Positions 33,187 to 41,979 are shown, counted from the stretch's first letter. The stretch is DNA of 47,866 nt from Candidatus Woesearchaeota archaeon (GCA_016184145.1 JACPDF010000029.1:1-47866), one strand, 5' to 3'. Numbers and translations: made by a program. Notes: a model not told the origin generated them from the sequence alone.

Positions 33187-34257
33187 ATGCCAATCAGCGA
33201 TATGCAAAGGTTATCTCCATCGATGTTTATCGGAGTAAGGGGCAAAGGAATAATTTCATTCGGCTCAGGCCAGCCTGATTTGCCGCCCCCGAAAGAAGTG
33301 CTTTCATGCGCTGCTGATTATGATGATTTTAAGTATGGGCTCATTGCGGGGCAGACAGATTTAAGGGAAGGGCTTGCCCACGAATTCCGGAAATTCAATG
33401 CCTCAAAAGATGATTTTGTCGTGACTAACGGTGCTTCTGAAGCGCTTGATTTGACATTCAGGGCAATTGGAAATCCCAAAGACAAGATACTTCTGCATGC
33501 ACCTTACTACTATTCTTACAAGCCGCTTATTGAGCTAAACCACATGACTCCCTTATTTGTCAAAACAGACAAGGGCAAGATAGACATTGACGACTTTGCA
33601 GACAAGGCGCATGAAGCCAAAGCTGTTTTAATCAACTCCCCTTCCAATCCAACTGGCAGAATACAGGAAATTAAAACGCTTAAGCGCATTGAGAAAATCA
33701 CCCACGACCTTGGCATTCCATTAGTTTCTGACGAGGTTTACAAAGACCTTATTTACGAGAGAGAAAATTACATGCTTTCAGGAAGCCATGTAGTTACGAT
33801 AAACTCTTTTTCAAAGACATTTGCAATGTGCGGAGCCAGAGTCGGCTATCTTTATTCAAATGACAGGTCTATTGTTGATAAAGCAATAGAATTGAAAACA
33901 CACGCATCAATGAACACAAATGTTCTCGCCCAGAGAATGGCTTATTACGCGTTAAAAACCCCGAAAGAATTTGTTGAATCACAGGTTAAGATATGGAAGA
34001 GCAGAAGAGACATAATTTATGAAGGGATGTGCAAGCTTGGCCTTGATGTATGGAAGCCGGAAGGCGCATTCTATATTCTGCCAAAAGTCAAAAGCCCGAG
34101 AGATTTTGTGTGGAATATGTTCAAAAAGCACAAAGTGATCACTTACCTTGGAGAATGGTTTGGGGCTAAAGACAGGGTGAGGTTCTCATATGCCCTTGAT
34201 GCCGGCAAGATTGAAGAAGGATTAAAAAAAGTTGAGACTTATTTGTCTGGCCGTTAA
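33187..34257 (+). CDS. Class I/II PLP-dependent aminotransferase
   Basis: The protein has 356 residues. PLP-binding landmarks are NGASEALDLTF, SPSNPTGR (151-158), SDEVY (181-185) and the Schiff-base lysine K210 in SFSKTFAMCGARVGY. RVRFSYA near the C-terminus gives the substrate-carboxylate arginine. It is an aspartate/aromatic aminotransferase-like enzyme; the exact donor and acceptor are not decided by sequence. It is probably leaderless from the palindromic TATA. Confidence 0.88.
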   Translation: MPISDMQRLSPSMFIGVRGKGIISFGSGQPDLPPPKEVLSCAADYDDFKYGLIAGQTDLREGLAHEFRKFNASKDDFVVTNGASEALDLTFRAIGNPKDKILLHAPYYYSYKPLIELNHMTPLFVKTDKGKIDIDDFADKAHEAKAVLINSPSNPTGRIQEIKTLKRIEKITHDLGIPLVSDEVYKDLIYERENYMLSGSHVVTINSFSKTFAMCGARVGYLYSNDRSIVDKAIELKTHASMNTNVLAQRMAYYALKTPKEFVESQVKIWKSRRDIIYEGMCKLGLDVWKPEGAFYILPKVKSPRDFVWNMFKKHKVITYLGEWFGAKDRVRFSYALDAGKIEEGLKKVETYLSGR

Positions 34258-34306
34258 TGAGCAAGATTTAAAAAGAGGCTTATTAATTTGATAGTGTGGT
34301 ATATTA

Positions 34307-34540
34307 ATGGCAATATTAGAGCAAATACCATTCCTTAAAAGAATGCTTGAAATGGGCTATACAGTAGCCTTGGTTATTTTAATAAGCGGCATTGTGGGCT
34401 TAGTCCTGGCATACCCGGTAAAGTTGCTGTGGAACTTTGTGTTTGGGGCTATACTTACAATAAATGTGCTTCAGGCATGGGCGCTAAATGTTTTGATGGG
34501 AATTCTTTTCGGCAATAAGGCATCAAACGGCAGGAAATAG
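34307..34540 (+). CDS. Small membrane protein, possibly BofA-like
   Basis: This 77-residue protein has two hydrophobic segments (about 18-45 and 48-68). The arrangement GLVLAYPVKLLWNF with later glycine- and asparagine-containing segment resembles the SigmaK-processing BofA family, which also has archaeal members of unknown function. The match is weak. A TATA-like ATTTAAAAAG lies about 36 nt upstream. It is convergent with ecfT. Confidence 0.45.
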   Translation: MAILEQIPFLKRMLEMGYTVALVILISGIVGLVLAYPVKLLWNFVFGAILTINVLQAWALNVLMGILFGNKASNGRK

Positions 34541-34541
34541 C

Positions 34542-35261
34542 TTAAATAATCAATAATACAACAATAATCAATATCACTAATGAAAGATAATCCTTAACTC
34601 TTAGTCTTATTGGATTGAAATAAGAGACTCTCGCTCCATTATAATTTCTTGATACCAGCGCATCGCTGACAGCAGAGGCGCTGCTGAAAATCCTGTCCAA
34701 AAGCTTTATAACGAAAACTTTTACGTTCCTCAGCTTCTTTATGTTTCCCAGTCTTGCACTTTGCGCATCTCTTATTCTGTCAGCATACAGGAACAAAGCA
34801 GGTATAAACCTTATGGTCAAGGCTATCAGCAAAGAAAAGTTTCTGGTGTTTATCCTGATTGTTTCCAATGGCTTCAATAATCTCTCAATAGCCGTTATAA
34901 GATTGGTTATTGTTGTTGTGAATGTCAGTATAGATGCTATAGCTATAAACAGGATAAATCTCCATATTGTTAAAATGCCTCTGTTTAAGTCATTTCTTGA
35001 AAATATTATGTACATAAGCAATATAAAAAAGAAGATGAAGAAAAACGGCCTCAGGTTTCTCAATAAAAAAGAAAATTTTAACCTTGACAATACAATCAAT
35101 AATAAGAGAAATAGCGAGAAAACAGCCATCCGGGAATAAGAATCAATGATGAAAGCTGCGCTGCTAAGAACAGCGACAGATATTATCTTTATTCTTGGAT
35201 CCAGCTTGTGCATTATTGAATTTCTAAATACATACTGCCCAAAGGTTAATTTTCTAAACAT
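34542..35261 (-). CDS. ecfT: ECF transporter transmembrane subunit EcfT
   Basis: The integral membrane scaffold of an energy-coupling factor transporter, 239 residues. It has about five hydrophobic segments, the FGQYVFRNSIMHKLDPRIKI N-terminal segment typical of EcfT, and the two cytosolic coupling-helix motifs near AQSARLGN and ALVSRNYNG; these are weaker than the usual Ala-Arg-Gly signatures. The ATG at 35261 overlaps the end of the ecfA frame by 8 nt. With BioY and EcfA it should import biotin. Confidence 0.85.
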   Translation of the reverse strand: MFRKLTFGQYVFRNSIMHKLDPRIKIISVAVLSSAAFIIDSYSRMAVFSLFLLLLIVLSRLKFSFLLRNLRPFFFIFFFILLMYIIFSRNDLNRGILTIWRFILFIAIASILTFTTTITNLITAIERLLKPLETIRINTRNFSLLIALTIRFIPALFLYADRIRDAQSARLGNIKKLRNVKVFVIKLLDRIFSSASAVSDALVSRNYNGARVSYFNPIRLRVKDYLSLVILIIVVLLII

Positions 35262-35952
35262 CAAGACCAGCCTTCCTTAAAATATGCTTGTTCAATTTTG
35301 ATTTCTTATCATCAAAAGCAATCTTGCCTTTATTCAGAATTATCACTTTTTCAGAATCTTTTGTATCCTCAATAATGTTAGTTATCAATATTACCCCAAT
35401 TTTGCCTTTTTTGTTCAATTTTCTAATTATTTCCATGATATTCTTCTTATTTTTACTGTCCAGCATTGTCGTAGGCTCATCAAAAACAATATATTCGGGA
35501 CTCATCACTAGGATTCCTGCAAGGGCAACAAGCTGCTTCTGCCCAAGAGAAAGCATGTTGACATTCTTTTTTGCAAGATTTTCAATGCCAAGCTCTTTCA
35601 TTACTCTAGTTATCATGCTTCTCATTCTTCTTGTTTCTATCCCCAAATTTTCCAGGCCAAAGGCGATGTCCTCTTCCACTATAGAGTAAATAAGCTGGTC
35701 TTCGGGATTCTGGAACACAAAACCTACCTTTTTTCTTATGCCTTCCTGATTTTTTTTTTAGTCTATGTCCTCTACAATGACTGATCCTTTTACAGGCAGA
35801 AGCAAAGCATTAAGGTGTTTTGCCAAGGTTGTTTTTCCTGAGCCGTTTGCCCCTATTATTGCCGTATAACTGCCTTTTTTTATCTCTAAATTAATATTTT
35901 TCAAAATAAGCTCATCCTCATACCCAAAGCTCAAGTTCCTTATTTCTATCAT
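35254..35952 (-). pseudogene. ecfA: ECF transporter ATPase (EcfA) with in-frame stop and no H-loop His
   Basis: The reading frame covers a complete ABC ATPase but is cut by one TAA at 35758-35760, after IVEDID and just before a run of ten A. Downstream, in the same frame, come KKVGFVFQNPEDQ (Q-loop), LSLGQKQLVALAG (signature) and YIVFDEPTTMLD (Walker B). Walker A (GANGSGKTT) is upstream of the stop. The switch histidine is Asn (LITNIIEDT), so the ATPase would be abnormal even if read through. TAA is not a pyrrolysine codon. It lies between the redoxin and ecfT with 1-nt spacing upstream. It may be decayed, or an error at the homopolymer. Confidence 0.85.
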
Positions 35953-35953
35953 C

Positions 35954-36712
35954 TTATTCAAGCGAAAAAGAATATACCCTTAAATTTCCATTTGTTGTTA
36001 ATGTTAATTTTTTTGTTTCGCTGCTTTTTAATTCTGCAATTTTGTACAGTTTTGGCGTGCTTATCTTAAAAGTTTTTATAAACCTGCCATTTATTTTCAC
36101 ATAAACCTTAAGAGGCTTTCTGTTTTCCGATTCCGCGACAAAATTTATTTTTTTGCCTTTTGCCAACAAGACTAATGAGCCGTTTACTTTAAGAAATTCA
36201 TCATTTTGCCTATATTTTCCATCAATGTAAATAAATCCAAATCTCAGCTTATTTTTTATTTGAGAAATTTTTCCTTTCTTATTTTTTCCAGCGTATACTG
36301 TTGGAAATCTGGTGTATTTTGGCTCTTTATTGAATATGCATCTTGCTTTAATCCCAAGATGCTTTCTGACAGAGCTTTCCAATGCCTTATAATTTCCTTC
36401 CCCAATATGCTTGTATACTATTTTACTGTTTTTTATCAATAATTGCGATGGCCAGAAATTTACTTTTAGCTTATCTATTAATTCTTTATCTTTGTCAATT
36501 TTAACCGGAAACCTTATTTTATTCCGCTTTATTGCCTCAGATATATTGCCTTTATTTTTCTCAAAGCCCCATTCCGGAACATGCACAATAACTGTTTTTA
36601 AGCCATATTTACCGTATTTGGCATTCAGTTTTTTAATGTACCCTAATGACCTTATGCAGTTCATGCAGCTATAGGAAAATATATCCAACAATTCCAGCTT
36701 GTAGGCGCTCAT
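35954..36712 (-). CDS. DipZ-like thioredoxin-fold protein
   Basis: The 252-residue protein begins with a redoxin domain: FSYSCMNCIRSLGYIK carries the C16-x-x-C19 active site, followed by VIVHVPEWGFEK and FWPSQLLI with a cis-Pro at P88, matching the extra-cytoplasmic redoxin part of DipZ/CcdA fusions. The C-terminal half (about 130-252) is a beta-rich domain like the carbohydrate-binding-like end of DipZ. There is no signal peptide or membrane segment, so unlike DipZ it seems cytosolic or stays soluble. It overlaps bioY by 4 nt (ATGA) and ends 1 nt before ecfA, so it is embedded in the biotin transporter operon. A link to transporter redox state or to biotin chemistry is not known. Confidence 0.7.
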   Translation of the reverse strand: MSAYKLELLDIFSYSCMNCIRSLGYIKKLNAKYGKYGLKTVIVHVPEWGFEKNKGNISEAIKRNKIRFPVKIDKDKELIDKLKVNFWPSQLLIKNSKIVYKHIGEGNYKALESSVRKHLGIKARCIFNKEPKYTRFPTVYAGKNKKGKISQIKNKLRFGFIYIDGKYRQNDEFLKVNGSLVLLAKGKKINFVAESENRKPLKVYVKINGRFIKTFKISTPKLYKIAELKSSETKKLTLTTNGNLRVYSFSLE

Positions 36713-37296
36713 TTCATGTATCTTCTAATATCAACCTTATCGGCTATGTAAGCAGCTATCAGCAGCTTTATTGTATCTCCTATTATGAAAGGCAGCACCC
36801 ATCCCATCATTATTGCCGCGAATCCCAGGCCAGTAACAACCACGCCCCATCCAGCGCCTAATGCGTAGATTATTATCGTACCCGCTATCATGGCTAAAAC
36901 ATAATCAAGGTACTTTGGACTTTTTCTGAGCTGCAGTATTTTTCCTATTGCAAATGCCGCTATGAAATAGCTGAATAAATAGCCTCCTGTAGGCCCGAGC
37001 AAAGCCCCTATACCAGAGCTGCCGCCTGCGAAAACAGGAAGCCCTAAAGCGCCTACAACAACATAAAGTATCATGGACAATGCTCCATAATAAGGCCCAA
37101 GCATTGCTCCTGACAACAATACAACTAATGTCTGCAATGTTATCGGAACTGGAGTGAAGCCTAATGGTATCTTAAAAGGCGCTACTGCTGCCAGCAATGC
37201 AGCGAACAACGCCGCAAAAACCAGAGGCTTGAGATTATTAATGGATTTTACATTTTTTTCCGATTCTGACTTTTTTATTGTTTTCTTTTTTGCCAT
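36709..37296 (-). CDS. bioY: Biotin transporter substrate-binding subunit BioY
   Basis: The integral membrane S-component has 195 residues and about six hydrophobic segments. GFTPVPITLQTLVVLLSGAMLGPYYGA and the following GLPVFAGGSSGIGALLGPTGGYL are the BioY signature. The ATG at 37296 is preceded by a strong ribosome-binding site (GGAGGTG); a GTG five codons earlier is the wrong start. It opens an operon with the DipZ-like redoxin, ecfA and ecfT. Solitary BioY proteins can take up biotin in other organisms, so uptake might survive even with the broken ATPase. Confidence 0.92.
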   Translation of the reverse strand: MAKKKTIKKSESEKNVKSINNLKPLVFAALFAALLAAVAPFKIPLGFTPVPITLQTLVVLLSGAMLGPYYGALSMILYVVVGALGLPVFAGGSSGIGALLGPTGGYLFSYFIAAFAIGKILQLRKSPKYLDYVLAMIAGTIIIYALGAGWGVVVTGLGFAAIMMGWVLPFIIGDTIKLLIAAYIADKVDIRRYMK

Positions 37297-37334
37297 TAAA
37301 AACACCTCCACTAAACATTAACTTAAAATCATAT

Positions 37335-37350
37335 TTTTTATTTAAGCTTA
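37335..37350 (-). promoter_or_regulatory. Probable promoter of the bioY operon
   Basis: TTAAATAAAAAATATG-like AT-rich sequence on the minus strand lies about 45 nt upstream of the bioY ATG; the ribosome-binding site GGAGGTG at about 37304-37310 indicates a leadered mRNA. Confidence 0.35.
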
Positions 37351-37417
37351 ATTATTTGCATTTCCTCTATTTTCAATGAATTAATTTTATTATTGCATTA
37401 TTTTTAATGGTTTGTTT

Positions 37418-37801
37418 CTATTCTATTATTATCAAAATATCGCCTTTGTTTACCCTATCATTCTTTTTTACTTTTACTTCTTTTATTGTCCCTGCTTTTG
37501 GCGCAGTGATGTTGTTCTCCATCTTCATTGCTATTAATTTTACTAATGTATCCCCTTCCTTCACTGTGTCCCCTTCCTTGACGCTTACCTCATATATTGT
37601 GCCAGGCAATGGGGAAGCAATTGTGCCGGTTGCAGATTCAGCATGCTTTTTCTTTAGCGTCTCAAAAATAGCCGCTTTGGAATGGCCTGTTTCCACTTCA
37701 TAGACGTCTCCTGCGCAGTGTATAAGGATCCTTCCATCTTCGGTTTCCTCAACCTTGACATGGTATTCCTCCCCATCGACGTTAATGGTTAGTTCTTCCA
37801 T
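37418..37801 (-). CDS. Biotin carboxyl carrier protein (BCCP)
   Basis: The 127-residue carrier has a variable N-terminal beta part and the biotinyl domain in the C-terminal 75 residues. The lysine to be biotinylated is K93 in LIAMKMENNITAP. It passes CO2 between the biotin carboxylase and the carboxyltransferase. It lies downstream of the carboxyltransferase remnant and 122 nt upstream of bioY, with an AT-rich promoter region (ATTTTTAATTATAATAAG, about 37825-37842) before it. Confidence 0.9.
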   Translation of the reverse strand: MEELTINVDGEEYHVKVEETEDGRILIHCAGDVYEVETGHSKAAIFETLKKKHAESATGTIASPLPGTIYEVSVKEGDTVKEGDTLVKLIAMKMENNITAPKAGTIKEVKVKKNDRVNKGDILIIIE

Positions 37802-37847
37802 TGTTAATTAGTAGTTTTTATTATCTTATTATAATTAAAAATCATTC

Positions 37848-37924
37848 CCTAAATTTAGGCTCGGCGCATTACGGCCTCGCATCATTGGGCTGGAAATTTG
37901 CCCAACCGCCCCCATTGTGGGCGG
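37848..37924. ncRNA. GC-rich structured element of unknown nature
   Basis: In an otherwise AT-rich gap, three stems lie close together: palindrome CCTAAATTTAGG (37848-37859), TTGGGC/GCCCAA (37885-37890 and 37900-37905) and CCGCCC/GGGCGG (37906-37911 and 37919-37924). On the minus strand it lies between the carboxyltransferase end and BCCP. It could be a terminator, a small RNA or a small mobile repeat. Confidence 0.35.
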
Positions 37925-37950
37925 CACTAAACATCTGCCCTAATTGAACT

Positions 37951-39392
37951 CTATAAAGGAATATTGCCGTGCTTTTTGGCTGGCCTTCTTTCTCTCTTGG
38001 TTAATAGCATTTCCAGACAGCTTATGAGGATTTTTCTTGTGTTCTTTTCCTCTGCTATTATGTCAACTTTCCCGTGCTTTGCCGCGTCATAAGGGTTTAA
38101 GAAACGCTCAGTGTATTCCTTTACCCTCTGCTGCCTTGTTTTTTCCGCATTTTTTCCCTGCAATTCTCTCCTGTGTATTATATTGACAGCCTGCTCTGCT
38201 CCCATGACGGCAATTTCAGCATTAGACCATGCAATTACCTTGTCATAGCCCATTTCTTTGGAAACTAAAGCAATATATAGGCATACAATACTTTTGCGCC
38301 GTGCCTTATTATGCCATTATGCTCCTGGTCTACTCCTGGAAGGTAGCCAGTAACATCAACAAAGTTTATTATCGGTATGTTAAAGCTGTCGCATAATCTT
38401 ACAAACCTTGCAATTTTATCTGATGAGTTTATGTCCAGGCAGCCTGCCAAAACCTGCGGCTGATTGGCAACTATCCCTACCGTGTTGCTGTTTAGCCTTG
38501 CCAATCCTATTACTGCATTTTGGGCGTATAAAGGCTGAATCTCAAGGAACGTATTTTTATCCATGACCTCTTCTATTACCCCTTTTACATCATAGACTTT
38601 TTTAGGGTCTTTAGGGACAATTTTTGCCAAATTATTATTTAACCTGTCAGGCTTGTCGTTTGTCGGTATGAAATTGGGGTTTTCCATGTTGTTTTGGGGC
38701 AAATAAGAAAGCAATAGTTTTACCAGCTGGAAGCATTCTTTCTCGTTTTCTGCAATGAAGCTTGCCACTCCTGACTTTTCGTTGTGGACTAAAGGTCCTC
38801 CTAATCCTTCAAAGTCTATTTTTTCCCCCAGCACTGTTTTGATTACATCCGGGCCTGTTATGAACATGTTGCTTATTTTTTTTGTCATGAAGATGAAGTC
38901 AGTTAAAGCTGGCGAGTAAACAGCTATGCCAGCGCAAGGCCCGAGAATCACTGATATTTGGGGTATTACGCCAGAGGCAAAAGTGTTGTTTTTGAAGATT
39001 CTTCCTCCTGTGTCCAGGGCATTGACGCCTTCCTGGATTCTTGCCCCTCCGGAATCAAATAAACCTATAACAGGGCAGCCAATCTTCAATGCGTGCTCCT
39101 GAATTTTTGCTATCTTGATGTTGTGCATCTCTCCCATACTTCCCCCCATGAAAGTAAAATCCTGGGCAAAGACGCAGACAGGCTTTCCGCTTATTTTTCC
39201 ATAGCCCGTTATAACGCCATCTCCAGGCTGCTTTTTTTGCTGGAGGTCGTAATTAACAGAATCAAGCTCCATTAATTCATCTAATTCTGTAAAAGTGCCT
39301 TTATCCAAAAGCAAATCTATCCTTTCCCTTGCTGTCAATTTGCCCTTGTCATGCTGGGCTTTTACAGCTTCCTTGTTGTTGTTTTTTGCCAT
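37951..39392 (-). pseudogene. Biotin-dependent carboxyltransferase (MmdA/PccB type), deletion plus frameshift
   Basis: Intact relatives have about 510 residues. The first 372 codons (39392 down to about 38272) read well: ARERIDLLLD, GDGVITGYGKISGKPV, FMGGSMGEMH, FDSGGARIQEG, DVTGYLPGVDQEHNGIIRHGAKVLYAY. Here the frame ends. The rest resumes in another frame with IALVSKEMGYDKVIAWSNAEIAVMG and runs to RPAKKHGNIPL, the normal end. About 20 residues (the SEATVPKITVVLRKAYGGAY-like region) are missing at about 38270, with a net frame change. That region forms part of the second active-site half, so the product cannot be functional as sequenced. It may be a real deletion or an assembly fault. It probably had its own promoter (TTTTTAAACA, about 39430-39440, minus). 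Confidence 0.88.
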
Positions 39393-39538
39393 ATATTTAC
39401 TATCAAATAGGCATTAAGTTAAGAAGGAGTGTTTAAAAATGTTTGTGGGAATGAAGAGAAGAGGGGAAATGGCGTATAATGTTGTTATATGCACTTTTTG
39501 AGAATTTATTTAAATAAGTAAATCAAAGACTATTGAAT
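39393..39538. promoter_or_regulatory. Divergent promoter region
   Basis: A minus-strand TATA-like TTTTTAAACA (about 39430-39440) lies about 45 nt before the carboxyltransferase start. A plus-strand palindromic TTATTTAAATAA (39507-39518) lies about 27 nt before the ATG at 39539. Confidence 0.4.
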
Positions 39539-40618
39539 ATGAAAGAAAAAATTGAGGATCCATTTAGAATATCTTGGAAGAAAGACAAAAAGTTTGCTTT
39601 GGCTAGAATACTTACGTTTATAGGAATAGTTCCGTTATTTAATGCTATCAGATTATTGAGGCATGATGGAGGGGGTTTGCAATTATGGGTATCTGCAGTT
39701 CTTGGATTTGGTCTTATTTTTCTTGGTTCATACTTTATGGAAAAAACCAAGACCTACAAGAAGACGGCATATTACAAAATGGCTAAAACAATGGAAGGAA
39801 AAAATGACCCAAAACTCACAAGAAATCTTCTCATAACCGAAGGGGTTGTTTTCTTGCTATTTGCTGGATTGATAGGTCTTGGGGCTTTCTTGCAAGGAAA
39901 GGGAATTGATAACCAAATTAAATACTTTGATGAGATTTTTATGTGGAGTTTTGTAGCAATCTTTGCTTCTTTTTTCTTTGTAATGGCATATTTTGGAATT
40001 AAAAAGAAATATTTCATTTCCGCAGATTATTTGAATTATTTTCTTATGATAGGGATTGTGGTTCTTGTATTTCAAGGTGGAATTAACGCCGTTCTCATTG
40101 TGGGAGGGATTATCGGAATAGTCGCATTGTTTGTTTTTGGACGAACAAAGAAAAAAAGCAAAGACCTGAAAACGAAAGAAGACCGAGATATTTATGCTAG
40201 AAAGATAGGATATTTATTTTTAATCTTAGGAATTATTGTATTCCTGTTTTTTCTTGGACTAGAAGTAAGAGCAGCAAAAGTATTTGGTCAAGGACTTTTT
40301 GCAAATCCCTTCTTTGAATCTTTAGGTCTAGAGGTTTATGACCCATTTGACTCTAGATACCCAAATACCTTTAGAGATATTGTTAAAAGTGAATCTACAC
40401 AAACATATACCCTAAACGGAATTGAATATGAAGTTAAAGTAGGCAAGGTTGACAATAAAGGCGCCGAATTAATAATAAATGGGCATGACCCAGGTTTTTT
40501 GATTCCAGAAAGATACACCCTACGTTTACCAGATGGTGGTGCATTATTTGTTGAGAAAATTTTTTACGATGATTATTATTCCAAATATCAGGTAACTTTC
40601 TGGATAGGAAATAGTTAA
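39539..40618 (+). CDS. Multi-pass membrane protein with C-terminal beta domain
   Basis: The 359-residue protein has about seven hydrophobic segments between residues 20 and 250 separated by Lys-rich loops, then a soluble C-terminal part of about 90 residues. That part has a YEVKVGKVDN strand, an ELIINGHDPG turn and a VTFWIG end, a layout like small secreted beta domains common in DPANN surface proteins; the resemblance is only by eye. The palindromic TATA fixes the start at 39539 over the TTG two codons before. I recognise no family. It is convergent with another unknown membrane gene. Confidence 0.55.
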   Translation: MKEKIEDPFRISWKKDKKFALARILTFIGIVPLFNAIRLLRHDGGGLQLWVSAVLGFGLIFLGSYFMEKTKTYKKTAYYKMAKTMEGKNDPKLTRNLLITEGVVFLLFAGLIGLGAFLQGKGIDNQIKYFDEIFMWSFVAIFASFFFVMAYFGIKKKYFISADYLNYFLMIGIVVLVFQGGINAVLIVGGIIGIVALFVFGRTKKKSKDLKTKEDRDIYARKIGYLFLILGIIVFLFFLGLEVRAAKVFGQGLFANPFFESLGLEVYDPFDSRYPNTFRDIVKSESTQTYTLNGIEYEVKVGKVDNKGAELIINGHDPGFLIPERYTLRLPDGGALFVEKIFYDDYYSKYQVTFWIGNS

Positions 40619-40620
40619 AA

Positions 40621-41091
40621 TTACTTTTGATAAACTATTTTAAGAAACTTTTTAGTAAAAGTTAACATTAGGATATAAATTACAAAAACAGATACTTGTG
40701 CAACTATTAATGTAAAAAATAAAAGAGGATTAGATTCTAAGAATAAATAACAGTAATAAATTGTGACAATGTATAAGATTAATAACAATACAGAAAAAAC
40801 ACCAAATAATGTTCTATAAGGCAATGGAAAACTCATTGCAAATTCTTTAGTGGATTTATCTCTAAAATCTTCAGTAATTTTTTTATCATATTTTTTGCTT
40901 AGGGTTATTCTATGCGCATGTAAATAACTAACAATAAAAATGAAAGTAACTAGACTCAAAAAGAAAATTGTTGCGAAAAATAACTCTCCAGAATAGATAT
41001 AAAGAAAAAATCCAGTTAAAGTTGGGAAAAAATGTGTTATTAATCCTACTTTTTCAGAAGAAACCATTTCTAATGCTTTTTCGCTAACCAT
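40621..41091 (-). CDS. Membrane protein of unknown function, four hydrophobic segments
   Basis: The 156-residue protein has hydrophobic segments at about 19-35, 38-57, 92-114 and 122-145, with a charged cytosolic loop (about 60-85). A TATA-like element on the minus strand (ATATTTATCTTAA region, about 41115-41127) is about 28 nt upstream of the ATG. The gene is convergent with the preceding membrane gene (2 nt apart), and both may be accessory. No family was recognised. Confidence 0.5.
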   Translation of the reverse strand: MVSEKALEMVSSEKVGLITHFFPTLTGFFLYIYSGELFFATIFFLSLVTFIFIVSYLHAHRITLSKKYDKKITEDFRDKSTKEFAMSFPLPYRTLFGVFSVLLLILYIVTIYYCYLFLESNPLLFFTLIVAQVSVFVIYILMLTFTKKFLKIVYQK

Positions 41092-41189
41092 TTTTTAAGT
41101 AAAATCTAGTTAAGATAAATATGTTTTGGTAATATCTACATATTCTGTACAAAGAAAATAACAATATACTAGCGACACTCACGAACATG

Positions 41190-41233
41190 TAACACGCTTT
41201 TTGCGAACATTTTATGGGCGTTAAATCGTGTTA
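41190..41233. terminator. Inverted repeat downstream of radB
   Basis: TAACACG (41190-41196) and CGTGTTA (41227-41233) form a 7-bp inverted repeat with internal CGAACAT direct repeats (41182-41188 and 41204-41210). It lies between the radB stop (minus strand) and the unknown membrane gene and may end the radB transcript. Confidence 0.4.
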
Positions 41234-41246
41234 TGCGGGCTTTTTT

Positions 41247-41960
41247 TCAGAATAATTTGAAACCACGCCCTTCTTTAGTCCCAATAATGCCACCTTCTAC
41301 TATCTTAAAGATAATTTCTTTTTCTGACTCGATTGAGCGGTGCATCTTTATAATTGCCCTCCTGTTTCCAGCAGGAGTTAACTGCAATTCTATCAGGCAT
41401 TTGCTTGCATACCTCAATAAATCACCGCCTACCATGTTTATCTTGTCCTTTTCCTCAAAGTCAGCATAAACCTGGTTGGTAATTAAGACAGGAATGCCTT
41501 TTTTTGATGCTATTTCCTTGAGGCAGGAAAGCTGGTTCGCAAGCTCATTGTTCACTTCATAGACCTCCTCGGTTTTTCCCATTTCAAGCCTGTAAAGCAT
41601 GGCTATCGAATCAACAATGACAAGGCCTACCTTATTATTAATAGTCTCCTTCAGCTTCTCAAAGGTTTTTTTCTGCTCTTCAAAAGAATTTGGCCTGAAA
41701 AATGCCATATTGTTTATTGTCTTTAAATGATCTAGATTAATGGAGCTGCATATCTGCTTAAACCTTTCAACAGAAAAATTGTTTTCAGTGTCAATGTAAA
41801 TGACTTTTTTGCCTAAACGTGCGGTATTTGTCGCGCAGAGTATGCACAAATTAGTCTTGCCAGAGCCGGAAGGTCCGTAAATGGTGGTTATTATATCAGT
41901 TTCGTAGCCTCCATCCAATAATTTGTCAAGTATCTTGCTGCCAGTGGGAAGTTTTTCCAT
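41247..41960 (-). CDS. radB: Recombinase paralogue RadB
   Basis: The protein has 237 residues and the RecA/RadA core only, without the N-terminal helix-hairpin-helix domain, as expected for archaeal RadB. Walker A is GPSGSGKTN (29-37), and Walker B is in VGLVIVDSIAML. RadB assists RadA in recombination and repair in other archaea. A TATA element within the 3' end of the upstream transferase gene (ATTTATAATTA, minus, about 41976-41986) lies about 25 nt before the ATG, so it can be transcribed separately from the glycosylation operon. Confidence 0.92.
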   Translation of the reverse strand: MEKLPTGSKILDKLLDGGYETDIITTIYGPSGSGKTNLCILCATNTARLGKKVIYIDTENNFSVERFKQICSSINLDHLKTINNMAFFRPNSFEEQKKTFEKLKETINNKVGLVIVDSIAMLYRLEMGKTEEVYEVNNELANQLSCLKEIASKKGIPVLITNQVYADFEEKDKINMVGGDLLRYASKCLIELQLTPAGNRRAIIKMHRSIESEKEIIFKIVEGGIIGTKEGRGFKLF

Positions 41961-41979
41961 AAGGAGGGAGAAGCAAGCG

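Noticed and set aside
35758-35760. TAA in ecfA read as a recoded amino acid
   Set aside because: No archaeal recoding of TAA is known to me and no stem-loop specific signal is seen; decay or error is simpler.
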